Shown in pieces: positions 29,329-32,989 of a DNA stretch of 32,989 nucleotides. The position numbers were made by a program, and so were the translations under genes. Positions within the stretch are counted from its first letter, which is position 1; each line of letters starts with the position of its first letter. Source of the DNA: Pseudomonadota bacterium (GTDB lineage Bacteria; Myxococcota_A; Polyangia; Polyangiales; Polyangiaceae). The notes beneath the pieces were generated by a model. It saw only the letters and a program-made list of their open reading frames with translations. It had not been told where the DNA came from and did no database searches. Location of the stretch: NCBI GenBank assembly GCA_023431345.1, contig JAEYWK010000006.1, positions 1 to 32,989 of the forward strand, read 5' to 3'.

Positions 29329-31308
29329 ATGAATAAGACGCCTCTTGTTTCTGTGCTCCTGGCTCTGGGTTCGGCGGGCCTCTTCGTCGCGTCGTGCAGC
29401 TCGCCCGCGCGTCAATTCCAAGACGCCCATGGCAGCGGTGGTGACGGTGACGGCGGAGCGGCCACGCCGTCCGCCGGGAGCAACGCGATACTCCCCTCGG
29501 CGGGGAGGGGCGGCAACGGTGCGGCTGGTGGTGGTGGTGGCGGTGGTGCGGGCAGCGACGCAGCAGGGGGCGACGGTTCCGACGTTCCGCTCTCCGGTGG
29601 TACGGCGGGCATGCCCAGCTGTGCGGCAGGGGAGAAGCTCTGCGACGGCGCGTGCGTCGACGTCGACGACCCTGCTTTCGGCTGCGATCCGACGCTGTGT
29701 AGCGCCGAGGCGTGTCCCGACATGCCGGGCGCGGTGCTCGCGTGCGACGCCGGCCGCTGCGTGATCGGCAGCTGCGGCGACGGCACGAAGCAATGCGAAG
29801 ACCGCTGCGTCTCGCTCACGGATCCTGCCTACGGCTGCGGCGCGACGACTTGTGATGCGTCGGCGTGCCCGAGCCAGGGTACGGGCGCGACTCTCGTGTG
29901 CGAGGGGTCGGCGTGCGTCGTCGACACGTGTCCCGCCAACTACAAGAAATGTGACAACAAGTGCGTGGCCATCTCGGATCCTACCTATGGCTGCGGCGCA
30001 ACCACCTGCGACGCTAGCAGCTGCCCTGCTGCCGGTAGCGGCACGCTCGTCTGCCAAGACTCGGCTTGCGTGATCGGCACGTGCGGGGCCGGCACCAAGA
30101 AGTGCGGCTCGAACTGCGTTACGGCGGACGCCAACAACGGCTGCGCAGACACGAGCCGCTGCACGGCGTGCGCCAACAACGAAGCGTGCTCGGGCTCGCC
30201 AACCAAGTGTCAGTGCGTCCCGACGCCCCTAGCTACCGCCTGCTCGGGTAAATGCGGGACCGTCTCGAACGGTTGCGGCGGCACCTACTCTTGCGGCGGC
30301 TGCACCTCGCCGCAGACGTGCGGCGGTGGTGGAACGGCGAACGTCTGCGGTTGCACGCCCACTGCGATGGGCACCGCCTGCGCGGGTAAGTGCGGAACGG
30401 TTCCGAACGGTTGCGGGGGCACCTACTCTTGCGGCGGCTGCACCTCGCCGCAGACGTGCGGCGGTGGCGGGACGGCGAACGTTTGCGGCTGCACTCCGGC
30501 CGCGATGGCTACCGCTTGCTCAGGCAAGAGCTGCGGCTCGGTGTCGAACGGCTGCGGCGGCACTTACACGTGCGGAACCTGCGGCGGAGCGACCCCGAAC
30601 TGCGTCAGCAATCAATGTGTCTGCACCGCCATCCCCAAGGGGACAGCGTGCTCGGGTAAGGCCTGTGGCACCGCGTCGGACGGCTGCGGCGGCACCTACA
30701 CTTGCGGCACGTGCGACGGCACGATCCCCGCTTGCAAGAACGGCACGGTTTGCGTGGAGTGCACGACGGACGCGCACTGCACGGCGCAGGGTTACAAGAC
30801 GTGCGTCCAATCGACCGACTCTTGCGTCTGCGCCCAAAAGAGCAGCGCCAACCGCATGACGAATCCGGGCTTCGACCTCTCGCTGGATGGTTGGTCCTAC
30901 CAATCCAGCTTCGTCAAATGGGACAGCGCTGACGCCGACAACTGCTCGCGCTCTGGCTCCGTCAAAATCACCCCCGGGTCCGCAACCATGAAGCAATGCG
31001 TCAGCGTGAGCAACGCGGCTGGGAAGTCCTTCACCCTCGGCTACAAGTACAAGCAGGACAAGGCCAACAGCGCCATCTGTTACATGTCGTTCTCGACCAA
31101 CTCGACCTGCACTCAAGGTGCTGGTCCGGATTTCGTCGGCGTGAGCTCGGGCAACGGCGTCTCCACCGCCAACTGGCAGTCCGCCTCGGGCTCGGGCGTG
31201 GCGCTCGCAGGCACCACCCACCTCAACATTCAGTGCCAATTGCTCAATAGCACCGCCACGATTTGGTTCGATCAGCTGTACGTGACGCAAGGCAGCGGCT
31301 CGTTCTGA
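29329..31308 (+). CDS. Large Cys-rich repeat lipoprotein with C-terminal carbohydrate-binding-like domain
   Basis: ATG 29329 was chosen because it starts a signal peptide ending in lipobox VASC (20-23); the open frame continues upstream without one. The 659-residue product has a Gly/Ser-rich spacer (about 30-90), then three to four repeats of a first Cys type (KxCxxxCVxxxDPxxGC...), then four of a second type (CGTVSNGCGGTYSCGGC), the first two of which are nearly identical in DNA. A C-terminal segment (NRMTNPGFDLSLDGWSY to TIWFDQLYV) resembles the CBM4/9-type beta-sandwich that binds polysaccharide. It is likely a surface lipoprotein stabilised by disulfides and perhaps attached to extracellular glycans; ligand unknown. 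The ribosome site is weak (AGAAGAAA). Confidence 0.88.
   Translation: MNKTPLVSVLLALGSAGLFVASCSSPARQFQDAHGSGGDGDGGAATPSAGSNAILPSAGRGGNGAAGGGGGGGAGSDAAGGDGSDVPLSGGTAGMPSCAAGEKLCDGACVDVDDPAFGCDPTLCSAEACPDMPGAVLACDAGRCVIGSCGDGTKQCEDRCVSLTDPAYGCGATTCDASACPSQGTGATLVCEGSACVVDTCPANYKKCDNKCVAISDPTYGCGATTCDASSCPAAGSGTLVCQDSACVIGTCGAGTKKCGSNCVTADANNGCADTSRCTACANNEACSGSPTKCQCVPTPLATACSGKCGTVSNGCGGTYSCGGCTSPQTCGGGGTANVCGCTPTAMGTACAGKCGTVPNGCGGTYSCGGCTSPQTCGGGGTANVCGCTPAAMATACSGKSCGSVSNGCGGTYTCGTCGGATPNCVSNQCVCTAIPKGTACSGKACGTASDGCGGTYTCGTCDGTIPACKNGTVCVECTTDAHCTAQGYKTCVQSTDSCVCAQKSSANRMTNPGFDLSLDGWSYQSSFVKWDSADADNCSRSGSVKITPGSATMKQCVSVSNAAGKSFTLGYKYKQDKANSAICYMSFSTNSTCTQGAGPDFVGVSSGNGVSTANWQSASGSGVALAGTTHLNIQCQLLNSTATIWFDQLYVTQGSGSF
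30253..30528 (+). repeat. Two tandem 138-bp coding repeats
   Basis: Units 30253-30390 and 30391-30528 are in frame, 46 residues each. A 50-bp block (30280-30329 and 30418-30467) is identical. Two more diverged units follow at about 30529-30760 with shorter spacing. Confidence 0.8.
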
Positions 31309-31623
31309 GCCCAGGCTCGAGCCGGCCGCGGCCTCGACACCTCGGTCGGGGCTCTGCGCGAAGAGCGCCTGGAACAGCGCGAGCGCCGACGGGCGGTGGG
31401 GGGCGCCGCCGGCTCGTTTTCTCCGAGCGGCCTCACCGGTCGGGACCGAGGGCGCCCGCCGGCCCGCTCTGGAGGGCTTTGACGAAGGGCGGCGGCAGCG
31501 TGGCCTGCGCCACTCCGGAAACCCCGCTCGCGTGTTCGCAACTCGCTAACCACGGTCCCGGTGTTCAGTGTTTAACCGGTCGATTTCCTTGGCCTTTTGG
31601 CCGATGTGACAATGTAGGCGGGC
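31309..31623. other. Gene-free interval with weak terminator
   Basis: No gene is supported. GGCGG (31392-31396) and CCGCC (31406-31410) followed by GGCTCGTTTT could end the Cys-rich gene transcript, but the stem is short and G-rich. GGCCTTTTGGCC lies at 31591-31602, just upstream of the tRNA-operon promoter candidate. Confidence 0.3.
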
Positions 31624-31651
31624 TTGACGGCCATACGGTATGAATTATGCT
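31624..31651 (+). promoter_or_regulatory. Promoter of the tRNA-tuf operon
   Basis: TTGACG (31624-31629), a 16-bp spacer and TATGCT (31646-31651) make a good sigma-70 type promoter in an AT-richer patch of otherwise GC-rich DNA. Transcription would start near 31658, leaving a leader of about 295 nt before the first tRNA. Confidence 0.55.
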
Positions 31652-31657
31652 TGACAG

Positions 31658-31952
31658 CCTCGGAACCCGGCGCTACCAGAGCGCCGTTCTCCTCGGTCCC
31701 CGCCTCGAATCTCTTCTGACCACTGAACAGGTCGGACGGAGCAAGGGTGGGGTGCCCCAATTTTACCGCCCCAGTCTTCGTGGGTGGAGGTTGGGGAAAG
31801 AGGTCCCGCGGCAACGCGGGGGAACGTTGACCCCTACCTCGCTTCGCCAGACCCTCATGCAGGTTCACGGCTCTTCACAAGTGTCCCCGCAAGGTGCCCT
31901 CCCCGGCATCAGCGCGGCGGTGCGCTTCGCTGGCGGAGCCTCGGTACCTTCT
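31658..31952 (+). ncRNA. Structured leader before tRNA-Thr(TGT), possible small RNA
   Basis: The leader folds into several stems visible by eye: CGGCGCT (31668-31674) with AGCGCCG (31680-31686); CCCGCG-GCAA-CGCGGG (31805-31820), a perfect stem capped by a GNRA tetraloop; and an enclosing stem of GAGGT (31787-31791) and GGGG (31793-31796) with CCCC (31831-31834) and ACCTC (31836-31840). No known RNA family was recognised. It may be just a processed leader. Confidence 0.35.
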
Positions 31953-32028
31953 GCTGGCGTAGCTCAATTGGTAGAGCACCTGTTTTGTAAGCAGGTGGTT
32001 AGGGGTTCAAGTCCCCTCGCTAGCTCCA
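31953..32028 (+). tRNA. tRNA-Thr (anticodon TGT)
   Basis: The acceptor stem is GCTGGCG (31953-31959) paired with CGCTAGC (32018-32024). The D arm reads TAGCTCAATTGGTAGAGC, the anticodon loop TTTGTAA has TGT, and the T arm contains GGTTCAAGTCC. The discriminator is T32025 and CCA is encoded (32026-32028). It is the first tRNA of the cluster. Confidence 0.95.
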
Positions 32029-32098
32029 GCATCGTTACGGCTTCCGCTTTGGCGTCCGGTGAGGGCGCCTGCGGATTTCGGGTTTTGGCTTCGTTGGG

Positions 32099-32148
32099 GC
32101 TGCGCTCCGGTGCTCGCGTACGCAAGTACGCTGCGCTCCGGTGCTCGC
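32099..32148. repeat. 19-bp direct repeat flanking a GCAA hairpin in tRNA spacer
   Basis: GCTGCGCTCCGGTGCTCGC occurs at 32099-32117 and 32130-32148. Between and overlapping them is GCGTAC-GCAA-GTACGC (32116-32131), a 6-bp stem with GNRA loop. A 16-bp perfect palindrome CGAACGAGCTCGTTCG follows at 32185-32200. Confidence 0.7.
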
Positions 32149-32218
32149 CTAAGCCTCGCGTGAGCCGTGCAGAGGGTGAACGAGCGAACGAGCTCGTTCG
32201 TCAGGTTTCGAAAGTTTC

Positions 32219-32304
32219 GGAGAGTTGCCCGAGCGGCCAAAGGGAGCAGGCTGTAAACCTGCCGGCTTATGCCTACGCTGGTTCGAATCCAGCACTCTCC
32301 ACCA
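32219..32304 (+). tRNA. tRNA-Tyr (anticodon GTA)
   Basis: The acceptor stem is GGAGAGT (32219-32225) with ACTCTCC (32294-32300). The anticodon sits in CTGTAAA (GTA), a long type II variable arm follows, and the T arm contains GGTTCGAATCC. The discriminator is A32301 and CCA is encoded (32302-32304). Confidence 0.95.
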
Positions 32305-32325
32305 AGGCCCCGCCAAGCGGGGCCT
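32305..32325 (+). terminator. Hairpin directly after tRNA-Tyr
   Basis: AGGCCCCGC (32305-32313), CAA, GCGGGGCCT (32317-32325) starts one base after the tRNA CCA end. ATTTTCTG lies a few bases beyond. It could attenuate transcription or guide 3' processing. Confidence 0.5.
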
Positions 32326-32360
32326 CGGTGTCGATTTTCTGTCACGGGAGCGCAGCTCCC

Positions 32361-32446
32361 CCCCGCCGAAGTGAATTCGGCGGGGCCCCCCCTCAGGTTT
32401 TTGGGTCCCAGCCCAAAAACATGGGTAGGCCCAGCGTGAGGCTGGG
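32361..32446 (+). repeat. Three tandem hairpins in tRNA-Tyr/tRNA-Gly spacer
   Basis: CCCCGCCGAA with TTCGGCGGGG (32361-32385), GTTTTTGGG with CCCAAAAAC (32397-32420) and CCCAGC with GCTGGG (32430-32446) are separate perfect stems. No gene is visible in the 254-bp spacer. Confidence 0.6.
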
Positions 32447-32558
32447 AGCGGATCGAGACGGCTGGTGTTTCACGTGCTCGTTGCGGTCTCCCGTTGAGGG
32501 AACAAACCGTGGCGGCTTTGGTTACGCCGGCTCGGGATTCATGAAACGTGCGGGTTTC

Positions 32559-32631
32559 GCGGGAGTAGCTCAGTTGGTAGAGCGTCAGCCTTCCAAGCTG
32601 AATGTCGAGAGTTCGAGCCTCTTCTCCCGCT
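32559..32631 (+). tRNA. tRNA-Gly (anticodon TCC)
   Basis: The acceptor stem is GCGGGAG (32559-32565) with CTCCCGC (32624-32630). The D arm is TAGCTCAGTTGGTAGAGC, the anticodon loop CTTCCAA has TCC, and the T arm contains AGTTCGAGCCT. The discriminator is T32631; CCG follows, so CCA is not encoded and must be added after transcription. Confidence 0.95.
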
Positions 32632-32633
32632 CC

Positions 32634-32660
32634 GGTTTGCGCGCTCTCCGCGCGCAAACC
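32634..32660 (+). terminator. Hairpin just after tRNA-Gly
   Basis: GGTTTGCGCGC (32634-32644), five bases, GCGCGCAAACC (32650-32660): a perfect 11-bp stem beginning three bases past the tRNA end. Two more stems follow in the same spacer: CTTGGCC with GGCCAAG (32702-32717), and GTCGG with CCGAC (32728-32742). Confidence 0.5.
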
Positions 32661-32759
32661 TTGGCTACGCGGATGACGCGTCAGTCAGCCCGGGTCGCAA
32701 GCTTGGCCCCGGCCAAGATCGCGCCCCGTCGGTTCAGCCGACATAACGCAGCAACAGCC

Positions 32760-32832
32760 GCCCACCTAGCTCAGTTGGTAGAGCACGTCCTTGGTAAGGA
32801 CGAGGTCACCAGTTCAATCCTGGTGGTGGGCT
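32760..32832 (+). tRNA. tRNA-Thr (anticodon GGT)
   Basis: The acceptor stem is GCCCACC (32760-32766) with GGTGGGC (32825-32831). The D arm is TAGCTCAGTTGGTAGAGC, the anticodon loop TTGGTAA has GGT, and the T arm contains CAGTTCAATCCTG. The discriminator is T32832; CGA follows, so CCA is not encoded. It ends 32 bp before tuf. Confidence 0.95.
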
Positions 32833-32864
32833 CGAAACAGCAATAGTCGAGAAGAGAAGCAGCA

Positions 32865-32989
32865 ATGGCCAAAGAGAAATTCGTTCGCTCCAAGCCCCAC
32901 GTCAACGTCGGTACGATCGGTCACATCGATCACGGTAAGACCACGCTCACCGCGTCGCTCGTGAAGGTTCAGTCGAAGAAGGGTCTCGC
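32865..32989 (+). CDS. tuf: Elongation factor Tu (3' truncated by window edge)
   Basis: The first 41 residues of EF-Tu, the GTPase that brings aminoacyl-tRNA to the ribosome. MAKEKFVRSKPHVNVGTIG is the family start, and GHIDHGKTTLT contains the G1 P-loop (GxxxxGKT, with Ile where many species have Val). The ATG at 32865 follows a purine-rich GAGAAGAGAAG region. It is the last gene of the Thr-Tyr-Gly-Thr tRNA cluster, matching the arrangement upstream of tufB in E. coli, so it should be co-transcribed with those tRNAs. The window ends within the gene. Confidence 0.97.
   Translation, partial: MAKEKFVRSKPHVNVGTIGHIDHGKTTLTASLVKVQSKKGL

Noticed and set aside
30253..30760. CRISPR-like array
   Set aside because: The repeats are in-frame coding repeats of a Cys-rich protein with long, related units rather than short repeats with unique spacers.
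31572..31868. 98-codon minus-strand open frame in the tRNA leader
   Set aside because: It overlaps the operon promoter and stem-loops, and no family or ribosome site was seen.
31647..32846. 399-codon plus-strand open frame across the tRNA cluster
   Set aside because: It runs straight through all four tRNA genes, so it cannot be a real protein gene.

Overview
The window looks like chromosomal DNA of a high-GC member of the Myxococcota, most likely Polyangia (Sorangium/Polyangium-like). The reasons are very strong G/C preference at third codon positions, many lipoproteins with Gly/Ser- or Cys-rich spacers, a Ser/Thr kinase fused to a sigma-54 activator, and an FHA-type sigma-54 activator. The taxon is inferred from style and gene content; no rRNA is present.

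Layout. 1-1439: the tail of an Ala/Pro/Arg-rich protein, a small lipoprotein, and a secreted EF-hand protein on the minus strand. 1440-5791: htpG behind a 7-bp-arm palindrome, then convergent ppk1. 5893-9429: a predicted TIM-barrel lipoprotein and prkA ending in a strong hairpin. 9499-11279: a G-quadruplex-type tract, gltS, and a small TPR-like lipoprotein. 11556-19029: a signalling block with an envelope protein abutting a 1485-residue kinase/ATPase/TPR/GAF/sigma-54/Fis fusion, a bidirectional terminator, and a convergent FHA/GAF/sigma-54/Fis regulator. 19072-26133: a minus-strand run with a HEAT-like lipoprotein, FAD oxidoreductase, CysQ/IMPase-like phosphatase coupled to an aldo/keto reductase, and a GT-C-like membrane protein. 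26114-31308: trmB, a lipoprotein paralogous to the one at 10839, a 57-residue YdcH/DUF465 protein, a TPR-like lipoprotein and a Cys-rich repeat lipoprotein. 31309-32989: a structured leader, then tRNA-Thr(TGT), tRNA-Tyr(GTA), tRNA-Gly(TCC), tRNA-Thr(GGT) and the start of tuf, the same order as in the Escherichia coli tufB operon.

How it fits together. Most genes are housekeeping or envelope functions. The best candidate for an under-described system is 11556-19029, where an envelope protein, a kinase physically joined to an enhancer-binding protein, and a phosphopeptide-binding (FHA) enhancer-binding protein lie side by side. Non-coding points of interest are a recurring AACAGGAAGGG element at intergenic sites, the palindrome before htpG, and the hairpin-rich spacers of the tRNA-tuf operon. 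No CRISPR array, insertion sequence, phage or integrase gene was seen.
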